A stretch of 64,000 bases of DNA from Enoplosus armatus (Eukaryota > Chordata > Actinopteri > Centrarchiformes > Enoplosidae): NCBI RefSeq assembly GCF_043641665.1, contig NC_092196.1, forward strand, positions 14,939,692 to 15,003,691, in the 5' to 3' direction. Positions 10,785-24,000 of the stretch are shown here, piece after piece. The position numbers and the translations under genes are program-made. Numbering within the stretch: position 1 is the first letter of the stretch; each line of letters starts with the position of its first letter. The notes beneath the pieces are model-generated. The model ran no database searches. It was given only the letters and a program-made list of their open reading frames with translations, and was not told where the DNA came from.

Positions 10785-11097
10785 GAGAAAAGCAGCTGGT
10801 GAGAACTTAAAGCTCAGACTGAAAGAGCATCAAACATCGACCTAATGGTGAAATAGTATTTCAGCAGCATTGCTCCCTTGAGTTTATTTGTTAGCATTCC
10901 AAATGAGGTGAGCTGTTTGTTGGTTCAACAAAAGTACATAATTAAAGCCTTTCCTTGTATAGTTTTTTAATGACAAATGGCATATTTGGGATGGTCATAG
11001 GCCTACTGTGAAAAATAATCTCTGTATTTACAAAATTACTGCTACATTTATATAAAAGGTAACATATATACACAATGTGTAAAACATATGGCATGCA
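10785..11097 (+). other. 3' flank / probable 3' UTR of the LITAF-like gene
   Basis: No coding sequence is seen. There is no canonical AATAAA close to the stop; AATTAAAG at about 10938 is the nearest weak candidate. The stretch ends where the LINE copy begins. Confidence 0.4.
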
Positions 11098-12590
11098 ATG
11101 TCAAGTACATTTTATTAGCCCAGTATCACAAATCACAAATTTGCCTCAAGGGGCTTTACAGTCTGTACAGCATATGACACCCTTCCTTGATTTGGATAAG
11201 GCTGAATCTCCTGGAGGATGAAGATCCAGATCCAAACATCTGAAATGAAAAGATGAATTGTTTGGATACACAAGCCTCAACAGAGTCAGACTGTCTAATG
11301 TCAACAGTGAGGTTAATCCAGAGAAGGGGACATGATAGGAAAAGGACCTGCAGCCAGTTGACTCTCTGGGGACAGACGGGAGGCCTGTATTCTGAGAGCG
11401 GAGAGCACGGGATGGAGTATAAGGTTTAAGCAGATTTTTTACAATTTTGTAAGAGAGTAGAGGCACCTTAAAGTCTGATCTGACATGGATAGGGAGGCAA
11501 TGAAGGGATGGATAAAGTTGTTATACGGTCAAATTGTTTCTAGTTTTAGTTAAAATTAGCTGCAGCATTCTGCACCATTTGAAGACTTTTAGTACTAGCA
11601 TGCAACAGGCATGACAACAAAACGTTCCAACAATCAAGTCTGGATGAAACAAGGGTGTGAATTAACATCTCTGCATCAGCCATGGACAGAAGAGACAGAA
11701 TTTTAGCCATCTTCTGTAGGTGAAAAAAGGCAGTCTTAGTGATTTCTTCAATGTCAAACTCAAAGAAATCACACAGCTGTCGAGAGTTACTGTCACTTGA
11801 ACAAGTTGGTGTCTATGTTGAGTGGGGCCAGTGACCAGCATCTCCGCTTTATCAGAATTTAGGAGCAGGAAATTATGTGACATCTAGTTTTCACAGAGAC
11901 AAGCAGGTCTGTAATTTAGTAAATTGGGAATTTGAGAAAACCATCAGCTTAGCAATGGAAATTAATTGTATGACTGCGTCTAATTTGGCCAACAGGTGAA
12001 ATATAGAGTGGAAAGCAGAGGGCCCAAAACAGAGCCCTGAGATACATAATTCACATCAGAAAATGTAAATGTTGATGTAGTATTATTATTATTATAGGAA
12101 ACACACTGTGTTCTTTCAGAACAATAAGACTTTAAACACCCGAGAGCCAGGCCAGAGACAGCACATTGATTTTCCAGTCGGTCTGGGAGTGTACAGTGCA
12201 CTGAAATGGAATCTGAATCCATTGTAAGCAGAGATCATTCACCACTTTAGTAACTGTCGTTTCAGTAGAGTGACAGGCCCTGAAAGCAGATTGAAAAGGT
12301 CAAAAAGATTACTGTTAAATATGTGGGCTGAAATTTGCTGTCACACAACTCCTTGTAATACTTTTGAAAAGAATGGAAGGTTAGAGACCAGTTGATAATT
12401 ATTCTGAGACCCTGGCTCAAGGTTTAAGTAGATGTTTAACCACAGCAGTTTTAAAGCTAGTGGGGACAGTGCCAGTCGTAAGAGATAAATTAACAATATT
12501 CAGCATTGTAGGTCCCAGAAATGGCCAGAGATCTTTATAAAGTTTAGCTGGTAGGGGATCAGAAGGCAGATAGTTGGTATAGAAGCCAAC
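11098..12590 (-). mobile_element. degraded L2-like LINE copy, about 1.5 kb
   Basis: Read on the minus strand, broken frames give non-LTR reverse-transcriptase pieces in the correct order. DPLPAKLYKDLWPFLGPT and VNLSLTTGTVPTSFKTAVVK are near 12430-12575. SGLALGCLKSY and QGSVLGPLLSTLYF are near 11990-12160. LLNSDKAEMLVTGPTQHRHQ is near 11830. YTPSRALRSQNTGL and TGCRSFSY are near 11340-11430. The 3' end at about 11098 has the tail ggcaaatttgtgatttgtgatact..aataaaatgtacttgac. There are many stops and frameshifts and no endonuclease domain, so this is a dead 5'-truncated copy. A short relative lies inverted at 20787-20893. Confidence 0.85.
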
Positions 12591-13931
12591 ACCAGTTTAG
12601 GCGTTTCAAGTCTACAAACATGTTACAAAAATGTAAAAAATACAAATGTTTCTTAATGTTGTTATGCAGGTATAAATATAAAAAGGGTGACATTTGGATT
12701 GTCAAAAAAAAGAAAAAAATTCACAACAATTCCTTCAACATTCAGATGAGTTTTTGAGCAATGCTCCAGATAACAGGCAGAGGCAGACAGTGCATCCCTA
12801 ATTATAACAAAATAACAATCAGGACAGTGACCTTTATGCTCAAACACACCCGCCCCACTGCCCAGAAACTATCCTGCTGTGGTGCATCATGTTGTGCTTT
12901 ATGGTTTCTTTGACATTGAATTTTACTTTCTTTATACCAGAAGTCATCTTTTGCAATTTGCTAAAAAAAGAAAACCAGTCAGACCACAGACTGTTTGCTC
13001 AAGCTACTTAGATTCGGATGTGGCCAGCAGATGTCACTACAATACAAATCAACTGTAATGCATTAAGGTTATTTCTGTATTAAGTGAGTAAATAACACAA
13101 ATGAGCAGTGGTTCATATATATCATGGTTATTCATCTGTATGGATGTGTTTGTTGTTTCACTGTAATGCTGTGCACAGAGACTATGGTCTGGTATGGCCT
13201 GCCATGCTTACGCTTCTTGAATAAACTATCTAAACAAAAACCAAGCTGACCTTAATTCAATCATTTTCAACCCTCTAAGAGCCAATCTGCCAGACTTTAA
13301 AGCAGTGAATGATGTTCCAAGAACGATTTTTTAAATTATTCATTTGGCTACAGCAGACAGCAGATGACTCTTGTGACTAGTTGGCCACAACTGTAAGTGA
13401 GGATTCTCCTTTTTAAGCTCATAGGACTATTGGTTTTACAAAAACGTGCAGTATGTTTTACACCGTGTACAGATGCACACTGGAGATGCAGGAGTGATGA
13501 TTTAGCTGATCTGCAAACTGCTAGAAATCTTGTCAGAACCGGTTGAGAGATGAAACAATGTTGAGTATTTTGTGGTAAATACTTGGTTGGTCAGGCCACA
13601 TAGTGGCACTCTAGTGTTATCATATTCACACTCCCAATTCAGTTAAACATCTGATTTATGCTTCACAATTTACATACACACAATGAACATTTATCAGTTG
13701 TGTGTTTACAATCTGTTTTGATAATGATAATCATTCTAAGACAGGGTGGAGTGAACTACATAACAGCCCCCGGTACAAGCAGTGTTTGTCCATTAGTTCT
13801 TTAACCAGGGTTAGGACATTTTCCTGTTCTTTTCCTCTATTACCACAGTCAATACAACACTGTACATTCATTAAGATCAGAGGAGAAGAGAAACCAATAA
13901 CATGAGAATTGATAACAAATAAGTGGCATAA
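12591..13931. other. intergenic, nothing recognised
   Basis: AT-rich sequence between the LINE and the MITE-like element. I see no exon, RNA gene or clear repeat. Confidence 0.5.
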
Positions 13932-14730
13932 CTTAAATGCACAGTATGTAATTTCTGCCTCTAGGGGTCTCCCAATCAAAACAATAACAAAAGAGTTTGA
14001 TGACATTGTGAAGTAGCATGGGATCATGGGAGTTGTTGTTTTCATTGTTAAACAACAACCATTGCTCAGTGACAATCTATCTGATGTGACTCAGGCAGAA
14101 ATCATGTTCACGGATGAGGAAATGTTCATGTTATGTTTATTCACGTTATGCAAGTAATGTTAGCTAATGTAACGTTAACTTACTAACTTACCATTAGTTG
14201 AGTTGACTACCCATACAGGTACTGTAGCTAACGTAATGTGGTGAATTCAGTCATGGGGTAGCCCAGCGCTGTTATCCGTGGTCAAAACATCAAACTAAAA
14301 ATAACTTTATGAGCATTATAACGTTACGTATGTATTAGCTTGGTGGCTGGCATGAGCCACTTGTCACAGTAACACATCGTAGTAAACTGGATATTGAAAT
14401 ATCATATCAATAAATTAGGTCTTTACTGGATTACTGTGTTGCAAAATGGCATGCAGTTAATGAAAAAATGATTGTATTCTTTCCTTCCTCACTCTCTGAC
14501 GTATCATCTGGTGTTTCCCGTTTTCCCCGGGAGTTAAAGCCACTAGAGGGGGTAAGGGGATATGACGCCATCGACAGGCAACCAAATGAAATATACCTTG
14601 AATAACATTACGGAGTTTGAACAGTGTTGGGAAAATTTGGAATAATGTAAGTACACAAAAAAATATATAACATAGGTCTATTCGTTTTTAGATACTTTAA
14701 TGCGGAAATGTTACATATTATGCCTTTAAG
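13932..14730. mobile_element. non-autonomous DNA transposon (MITE-like) with imperfect terminal inverted repeats
   Basis: The left end CTTAAATGCACAGTATGTAA and the complement of the right end, CTTAAAGGCATAATATGTAA, match over most of their length and continue into a shared TTTCnGC. The roughly 800-bp interior has no coding sequence. Its sequence (gcctctaggggtctccc, ggatcatgggagttgttgtt) is of a type I recognise as interspersed in percomorph genomes. No clear target-site duplication is seen. It lies just downstream of mrtfb and holds minus-strand poly(A)-like hexamers at 14696-14701 (ATTAAA) and 14136-14141 (AATAAA). Confidence 0.6.
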
Positions 14731-15040
14731 ATGGAAATTTTAAATGCTACTTCCACTGTCAGCTCAATCTTCCAGTACCAGTCCTACTTTATGTCAGTCT
14801 CCCCATACAATCAGAGGGTTTAAAGACCTCAAAGGAAACAATGCAGCAACTTCTAAACTGACACTGCACAATTAGATTATTACTGAGCTGATTTATACGG
14901 TCAGAAAGCAAAGCAGAGCTGCCTCGGCCTCCAAAAGCTCTTATTTTTCCAAACAGGAAACAAAAGCCATCCTCCCTTGCATAAAAAAGTACGTTTATCT
15001 GAAACAGCCTGACAGGTGTAAGAATTCACCTTGACAGCAC
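14731..15040 (-). other. mrtfb: mrtfb 3' UTR (proximal part)
   Basis: This is the sequence immediately after the mrtfb stop. No minus-strand AATAAA or ATTAAA is present here; the first ones are inside the adjacent MITE-like element. The transcript probably runs into that element. Confidence 0.5.
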
Positions 15041-18000
15041 TCAGTCCCAGTTCAAGTGCAGTTCATGTGAGTCCAGGAAGTCAGTAGAGAAGACGCCCAC
15101 CGGCGTTGATATGCCCAAAGGGTTGACTCCCTCTGTGGGCCCAGACAGGGTAAGGTCCAGCCAATCCATATTGTCCATGTTGGTACTGTGCAGGGTCAAA
15201 GCAGAGGGTGGTGTGTTTTCATTTAAGTCCACCTCCATGGTATCCATAGGTGAGTGTAGCTCCTCCATCAGCTTCAGTGTTTGTGGCTCAGTGTGAGCAC
15301 CCAGCGTGCCATCCAGGAGGGTTTCCAGCTGGGTGTCAGAGGACAGGGCTGCCAGGCTGGTCGAGGGGTTGAGCGGTGTAGCAGGCGGGTGGGCCACTTG
15401 GATCACGGGTGGAGGGCGGGATAAAACCGTGTTGATGGGAAGGGTAGTTACACTGGCCGTCACAGGAAGAGGCTTGTCCAGGCTGGGTGGATCCTGTCTG
15501 ATGAAGGGGGAGATCTCTGAAAAACAAGTACAGAATGTAAAGTGTGAGAATCAAATAATCATTAATGCTTTATGTCTTATTTTACCAGTGTCACCAAAAG
15601 AGAAAAGTTGCAGTATTCCTCACCACCACTCTCGATTAACACATCAAACAGATCATCCATCTGCTGGCTAGCTGCAGTGGGACCCTACAGAGAAAGAAGA
15701 CCAGTAAATGTTTGAATGGCTATAGTAACACTTTTATTTTAGGATATACTGTACTAAATAGTGTATTTATTTGTCACCTGAACAGCTATTAGCATGCTGC
15801 GTGTCTGTTTAACGGCATCCTCGTAGCGAGGCGGGTCTTTACACTTTGACACATGGTTTGTGAATTTTGGCTGCTGCAAGATCAAAGTTGGCTGACTGGT
15901 ACAGGGAGACTGTTAAACAATACCAAATGAAAAACAGGAAACATCAATCATTCAAATGCAGTTGATACTGTACAAGTAAGTAAACCGAAGTAGAAGAGAC
16001 TAAAGGATACCTTATTTGTACTCTACCTTATTTACCTTATTTACCTTATTTGTGGGTCCTTCAGGGCCAGCTTGGCTAGAGGAGGCTCCCACAGGACATC
16101 CACTTACTGGGAATGTGTTGAGTAAGCTTCGGGTTGTACTATCCATCCTCCAAGTCTGCAGAAAAATATAGACAGGTCAGCAGGGAGGCATACATTAATG
16201 AATGCATTAGTGCCATCAATGTTGTAAAATGCTCTCTCTCACATGCACGGAAAATAAGTGCATCACAACACCCACTTGTGGGAGCAATAAACACTTATGT
16301 TGTAGTGACCAAGTTCTTTTGAGGGACAAAGACTGGGGACTTGTGAGCAACTTAAATGAAGATTGCTCTGCACTCCCTGCTTTTTAGCGACGCTAGTTGA
16401 ATTTCATTGGGTTCTCTTCAGTTGAAGCATCAGCACTGTGTGCACTGACAGCACTGTTTGCAGTGCTTTGCAGCGTAGCATGTTGTCCTCAGTTAGCATT
16501 GAGTTGTGGTTTCTGTTGCTAATTCTGGCTGGTTTGGTTCAGAGCAGAGGGACGACAGAGGGCAGTCAGGGCACTACTGTCAGCCATCACTCAGCAACTG
16601 CTCCAGTAACCCAAGTTTCCACAAGCCTTCTTTTGATGTGAATAGGGAAGGATTTCACCACCCAGCTGAGGCCTGTTATTACTGTTACAACAAGAAAGAT
16701 GCATTACCCATGATAGAACGTCAACCATGTAAAAAAAACATCTGATGTGTGATTAGACAGTGCCATCGAAAACACTGCACCAGATGTATGATGTGCAACC
16801 TAAACTGAATTTACTGCATGGAAAACAGAATTAATGATTTCAGGTGCACACACACATTACACATATGGATGATCACATACGACTACCAGAAAATCACTGC
16901 CGATAGTGATGACTAATAAAGAGACGGACCGAGGCAGCCTGTGCAAGCAGTGTGTTTTCTCACCTTACTCAGTGGCTGACTGCTGCATTGCTGTTGTAAT
17001 GCTGCTGAGGCTTCTATTTTCTGTGGCACCTTTCCAGAGGTCTGGATGAGGCCTGAGGCTGCGCTGCTGACAGTAGTGTGTAATTTGATGCTGTTGGCAG
17101 GGAGCTGGATAGTGACTGCCGAGGCAGGAAGAGATGCAGGCAGGAGGATCTGAGCTCCAGTCTGGGAAGGTTGAAGGGTTTCAGGCTGCGTGACAGTCTG
17201 GTGGCTGATGATGAACTGATTTTGAGGTGGTAAGTAGCTCTGATCTGCCACCTCCTCTTGTTTGACCAACACTGGCAGACCAGGAGAACTACAGGACGCT
17301 GAGCAGTTTGACGGGGCCCTGTTTTCCTCTTTGACCTGGATGGGAACAAGAGGGCTGAGCTGAGGTGGAGAATCTCCTTGCTGACTCCTCTTCTCAACCT
17401 CCAGCTGCATCTTCAGCTCCTCCACCAACCTCTGCTCCCGCTCCAACTTCCTCATCAGCTCCTCAATCTGACGCTCCTTCTCATGGAGACGTTTGTCTCT
17501 CTCAGAGTCCTTCCCGTGCGACCTCGTCTCTGTGGGACACTCCTCCAGTGGAGCTCCCTGTGGGGAGTTCACACAGGCAGCAGTGTGAGCTGGAGACAGA
17601 GCATCTGAAAGTTTGGTGGGGCTGTCTGCCATACTACTGTCCTCTATGCCCAGACTGGACACCTTGGAAGCTATAGGGGACACAGGCGGAGTTAACTTTA
17701 TGTTTTCTTTATGTGAGGCTGCTGTAACGGCTGTTGTCTCGATGGCAGCAGCAGTCTGGATGTTAGAGTTCTCTTGATACAACTTTAGCCGCTCTATCAG
17801 ATCTGTCTTAGTCCCAGAAACAGGCAAAGATCTGAGTTTTAGTTCCAATTTCAGCTCAGCAACCTGTAAAGATAGCAGATTATTATTAAACACCTCTCAA
17901 AATTTAGCTTGTACTCCTCTGCAGCATGCATGAGGTGTCACCTTCATCTCATCCAGATTAGCTGGTAAATGATCCGGCTTGCGGTTTGTCTGAGTGTACC

Positions 18001-21000
18001 GGGGCTGCATAGGGGTAGACGCTGGGTTTCCACTCAGAACAACACTGGAACAGCTGGTTTGTACCTCAGTTGTTGGTCTGTTGTAATAAGTCGGGAAGAA
18101 AAAGGGAGTAGAGATTGGATAGGGAATCTAAACTATTTTCCATTTTTCACAATCAACAGCTTCTGTGTTGGAAGCCGTGGGCAGGAAATGTAAAGTACTT
18201 GAGACAAACAGCAGCTGTGTTTAAACAGTTATTACTCTCTGTAAAACCAGGTGTGAACTTCTGATTGAGTTTGTAGGATATCAATATTCAAATAATTTAA
18301 CTCTGACAGGAAGCAACAGTACTTTAGAGTTGTTTCAGTAGTATTGAACTCAACACAAAATTATCAGACTGTACACATAAAGGTAAACTTTGTGGGTGAG
18401 CCAAGTCCTATCTCTGGCTGTGTGAAAGGAGTGTTTGTGCTGCTAAATGTAGCCATACTTCAGTGTGGCAGGTGGGACAGCCTGGTAGTTGTACTGCTGC
18501 TGTTGCTGGTTTAAGATCTGGAGCTGCAGGAACTCCTGCTGCTGCTGCAAGAGGCGGGCATAAGCTGAGTCCATCGGCACTTCATTGAGCTCTTGCTTTT
18601 GGTCCGGAGGGATGTATTGATGGTACTTTAACTTTTTCACCCGTGGTTTGGGTTCTTTGCTCTTTTTGCTGCGGCTTTTATCGCCAGGCAGCTTGGGAAG
18701 GCTTTGCTGTAGAACACAACACAGAGAAGGGGCATGTAAAAGCCGAGAGGACCATCTGGAGGATATTTGATCCCTGTGACTGATCTCAGTCCAGTTTATC
18801 AGGGAATACAGTTAGCATTGCCAGTACCAACACTGCAAGACTTGGAACTGATACTAGATTTTTATAGCTTGAAGCGTTAAGGTGGAACATTGTTCTGACA
18901 CCCGATGAGAACTACAGGATGAGGAAACGGTTAGTGGAAATGTGACCCTTATTGTTTTACCACCTGCAGTTACAGGATACACATGAAAATGGCTTGGCAT
19001 AAGAGCAGTGGGTTCTAGCTATGAAACCAGAAACTCTGGGTTAAAGCAAGCACACACCCTCCAATTTGTCAAAGTCATTTCCCTATCATATTCCAAGGGA
19101 GGGAGAGTTCATCTTATGCTCATAGGATAACTGGATTATGATAAATGCACCAGTTATTGCTTCACTCCCGTCCTTTGATTTTTGGCTTACATTTTACACA
19201 GCCTGAATGAGGAAGGCCAGCCTGTCATTTGACCCTAATTGAAGACAAACTGTGGCTGGCACAGATTTAAGCCCAAGGATTTGTGAAATTACTTTAAACC
19301 CTGTTGTTCTTTGAACTGCGTTTGACTTGACTGAATACTGACTTTCAGTTCACCCCAAAACTGATGTGACTTTTAGTATGACAAAAGACAGGCTCTGTGT
19401 CTTCTGACATCGCATCTCTTATCACATTTCCAAAGAAAACAAAAAAAACAACTGTCAATAAATCAGAAAGACCGCAAGCTCAGTAACAGAGGTCATATCA
19501 CATGTTTTTCATGTCAGCTGGTTATAAACATTAGAAGACTGTGAGTGATTAAACTTAAATGAACTCATCCTTTACAAAATACTCTGAAATGACTGGTAAA
19601 ACGTGGAGCTGTTAAAAACTGAAGCTCACCTTCACAAGAACTGGCCCTGGTGTGATACTGGGGACAACAGTGGTGATTGGCTGGGGTATAGATGCTTGTT
19701 GGTTGCTTTGTTGCTCACTGATGGAGACAAGGTTGACGAAATCTGATGTGGACTGTGAGTTAGGTGGTGGGGAGTGCTAAGAAAAGCAGAGACAGAGAGA
19801 AACCACATGATCCATTCAGTAAGAACAGCGAAGCCGCTACACCTGTTAATCATCATTCCACTACCAACTGGAATAAAAAAAACAAGGTTGATAAACACAA
19901 GTAAAAGAATGAGTACAAAATGTTTCTACAAATGATAATACATCATACATGGTTAGTACACCATGTGTGCAGACAGTACATAAAGTTAAATTAAGTCTCA
20001 AAATATTATTGTCCTCCATAAATAAGAACATGAGAAGTTTAGTTTTTAAATAATTATAATAATATAATATAATTTTAAGACTGATAGATTTAACAACTTG
20101 TCAAGAAGGCTAGTTTGTCTGCTGACATTGACAGTTCATGTTGTGTAAATTGTAATGGTCCTAGGTATTTGTGTACCTGTATGGGAGAGTTTACGTTAGA
20201 GGAAGTAGAAGTGGCCTCAGTCCCTCCAGACTCCCTTGGAGAGATGGAGGTGGAGCTGGGAGATTGTTGGCTGGCAGGCTGTTGTGGTGATAAGGCATCA
20301 CTGCTGTCCTCATCAAAGTTGTAAATATCTGGTGGCTTAGAGTTGTCTGTCTTACCACCTGTGGGGCCAGCAAACATAAGCAAGTACAGCTTATTACTTA
20401 CTTAAAGGATAAAACCGGAAAACCGACTTTTTAGAAGTATTGAGAATTTAGACAAACAGTGAATGCTGTCTGTCTGTGCATACACTATATACCTTTTATG
20501 ATTACAAAAGGAAAACTTTACGAGTTATCAGTGACTACTGAGTAAAAGAGCCATCAGTCATGCTAGTGGCTAAATGGTAAAGTCAGCATGCTAACATGGT
20601 CATGCCAAGCAGGTATAAAGTTTACCAGGTTCACCATCTTAGTTTAACGTGTTAGCATGTTAACATTTGCTAATTAGCACTAAACACAAAGTAGAAGTGA
20701 GGCTGATGGGAATGTCATTGGTTTTGGTAAATTGGCCATCACTGAGGTTTTGTTTTCGGGGGGGGGGGTCCTCATTTGAATCAAGGGTCTAAGGACAGGG
20801 TGTGTTGTATGCTGTACAGATTGTAAATCCCCTGAGGCAAATTGCGATTTGTGATATTGAGCTATATAAATAAAATTGACTGGACTTGACTTAACTATAT
20901 CAAACTGACCTTTCTCACTGCAGGCTTTTGACTTCTCAAACACAGGTGTAATAACATTAATAATGGCTAAAAAATGTTTCTGATGTGCTCCAGTCCTGGC

Positions 21001-24000
21001 TTGAGTTTTTCTGGCTGTCACTGTAAAGTGGGCTAAAACAAAGATTTTGAATGGCTCAGGTCTTCTGATAGTTAGGATATAATAGTGTTGATGAGTATCT
21101 ACCATCGATGACCTCGTCAACAGGGAGGATGTTCTTCTCCACCAGCTCCATGGGTCCAGGCCGCTGGGCTATCTTCTCATTGAGATCATCAGCCAGTCTG
21201 GCCCTCTTCAGCTTCATCTGTGTGGCCTGCAAGGAGGGTTCAGCCTGCGTCTCTGATAAATATACAGAGGATCATTATCTGCGATCTGGCCGGTATCAGT
21301 CAGCCTCTTAACTGCTTTGTCAGGGTGACTCACTGCAGGCTCAGCCAGACCTCACAAACTTATGTCAACCTCAAAGACATTTATCTGGTTCTAACTTTGT
21401 AAAACAAATTTAAACAGGCAATAAGTGTGATTAGATGAATAAGCACCTTATTCATGACTGTTATCTAAACGCCATTACTCAGTAAGAACGCACAGGACGG
21501 TGATTACCTTGTAGGATGTGCATACGGACCAGCTCAGAGCGCTCAGGTCTCCTGCAGAGTTTGTGCTTTAAGAAGTTCCCAGCCTGTTAAAAAACAATTC
21601 AAAGTTTTTTACATATAGTTTTAGGGCATAATGTAGATTTAGATTAATAAACTCATGAGCTGCAGTGGGATGACATTAGCTGATGTCTTACCCTGGCTCT
21701 CTCCAGGCTGCGAATCTGCTCATGAAAGGCAGCAGGTGTTTTCAGAGCTGTGAAAAGGTGAATCAGCAAAATTTATAACGTTTCTCAGTCAATATACTGT
21801 ATTTCCTCACACAAGCAAACTGTAAACAAACAATATTGATTTAATGTGTTTTTTCCTTTTTACTATTTCCAAAGGCCATTTCCTTTTGGTTATTTTTGCC
21901 TTTAATTAGCAAACTAATTATTGATAAGAGTGATCTCCAAAGCAAAAGAAAGGATGATGTAACAACACAAGTGGAATAATGTGAACTATACAATATTTCT
22001 ACTGCATACACTCTTTGTAATCGACTTGAGCAGCAGTTTAAAGTTATCAAAGCTGCTTCCTAAAAAGTGCAAGAGGGCTACATCCCTGTAGAGAATGAAC
22101 ACTGCTACATACATATACCTACTGTAATCTGTTTTTCATATCATTATTTCTTTGTTGTTCTGCATGAGTGTGACATTAATAAGCAGAAGCTCATGTGAGT
22201 CAAACAGGAAGTACCAGGCTTTACTGACTCAAGCAGAGAGATTGTTCCATGCAGAAAGTCACTCTGATCTCACAGAATAAACTCGTCCTGCTTTATGCGA
22301 GGTCTGGCTCACTGACCAGTCACCTCTGATATGACAAGCACTGTTTGGGTTTAAGGACACATGGCTGGAGGGGGGCGCTCTAAAGAGTGTGTCAGAGGAA
22401 CAAAGCAAAACATTCCTGCTCGTCACCTAAACCTCACTGCATACCTACCATAAGACTATAAGTGTGGGAGCAGCAGAGTGCTTTAGTGGAGAATAGCCTG
22501 GGAGGTGTGTGTGCAGGCCACGCTTGGCCAGGGGATGACTGACCTCCACTGAAGGCTCAGTCGCTGACTCATGTGGCTGTTTAGAGCCAAAGAGGAGCTG
22601 AAAGTCTGACTGCAGGAGGCTTTTCAGGAGAGAACAGGACAAGGAGGAAGAGCTCTGTCTTTTTCTCTTTCTACCTTTCCAGCTATCAGCATGATTCTGT
22701 CACAGATTCAGCTCATCTTTTATTAGGTGTAGCACAGGGACTGAGTCTGCTCCACTTTTGTCACATCAAAGGATGGATGCTATAAAGCAGGAGCTTGTTC
22801 TTTGTGTCAGACACTGGCGTGGTGCTGCTTGATGGCTTAAGTGTTAATTCTTTGAGACCTTTAGCAACAGTCTGAGTAGGACAATAAACTTCACACTTTC
22901 TACAATAAAGCAACTGATTTATGTGCAGACACACACAATGTTATAAAGATTGCAAGTGTAATCTTTTTGACCATTGACAGACCAGTATGAGCTCCAACAT
23001 CAAATACGCAGATGCAATGTGATTACCTTAAATACAAGTAAGGGAGTACTGTGTTGCTGCTAATACACTCACAACAAATAAGTGCACAATGCTCTCCAAA
23101 AGCCATGAAGAAGTTTGATAGATGATAGAAAAAGTTAAATACTATTATTTTGAGAGCAACAAATAATGTAAGTAGAAGGTAGTTAAGAGAAAGAAAGACC
23201 CTCTGGGTTCAGGCTATATTGGTTACTTTCCTCTTGGAAGTCTTAATTTCCAGGCGCTAATCATTGAACCTTGATTTTTTTCAAAGCATAAGGTGAGAGC
23301 TTTGTTGGTGTGTGATATGAATACTCACGCGGCATGATGCCTTGCTCCACAAGCTGCTCCCGAGTTCTCCTCTGCTGCAGACAGAGCTGGAGGACTGAGA
23401 GAGTGCGGAGACACAGAGGTCAGAGTTGAACTTTTACTGTTCAGAGCCAAGTCCGCTGAGTCAACTAACAACCATCTCTGGTTTTAACTGTGAAACCGGC
23501 CAGACTTCAAATAAAACAAAGTACTTATTATTTCTCAATCAATACGCTACCCAAAAGGCCCAACAGTAAACCCTGTTCACCACCACAAACATCCTATTCA
23601 GTTCCTGTATGGTTTAACTTGGGTTGTTAAGAGGACCACAAGTTTTACAACAGTTTGACTCGAACGGTGCAATGTGATTGGCCAAGAGCCTTCCCAATGA
23701 GAGTCAATATCTGTGTGGGATGCAAATACACAGAGGACTCAAACAAAGTAACTACAGTATAGAATACAACCAGATAAAACAGGGGTTAATGTTAAGGCTG
23801 CGGTCACAATAATAAGCAAAACTGGAGATGGTCATGACACCAGCAAAAGCTAAGTAAGTTGTGTCTATTAGTAGTAATAGGGTTTAAAATGTAATATTGC
23901 TTTGGGTGGATAAGCAGTGATCAGTTGTGTTGCTGTGGCACTTCACAGACATGACTATTTTCCAGTATTTTCCGGAGTCTTGCATGCAGGCCCCACATAC

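Noticed and set aside
11980..12222. Minus-strand 80-codon frame as a possible host gene
   Set aside because: It contains the reverse-transcriptase motif QGSVLGPLLSTLYF and lies in a broken LINE, so it was placed within the mobile element.
10785..15040. miR-193/miR-365 cluster, which lies beyond MRTFB in human
   Set aside because: I looked for the mature sequences and their complements downstream of mrtfb and did not see them by eye.
15111..15671. Plus-strand open frames opposite the last mrtfb exon (61 and 121 codons)
   Set aside because: They are shadows of the well-supported minus-strand coding exon and have no family resemblance.
17365..17676. Plus-strand Pro/Ser-rich frames opposite the large mrtfb exon
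   Set aside because: Their composition is the complement of the coiled-coil and E/K-rich coding sequence on minus; no splice context or homology.
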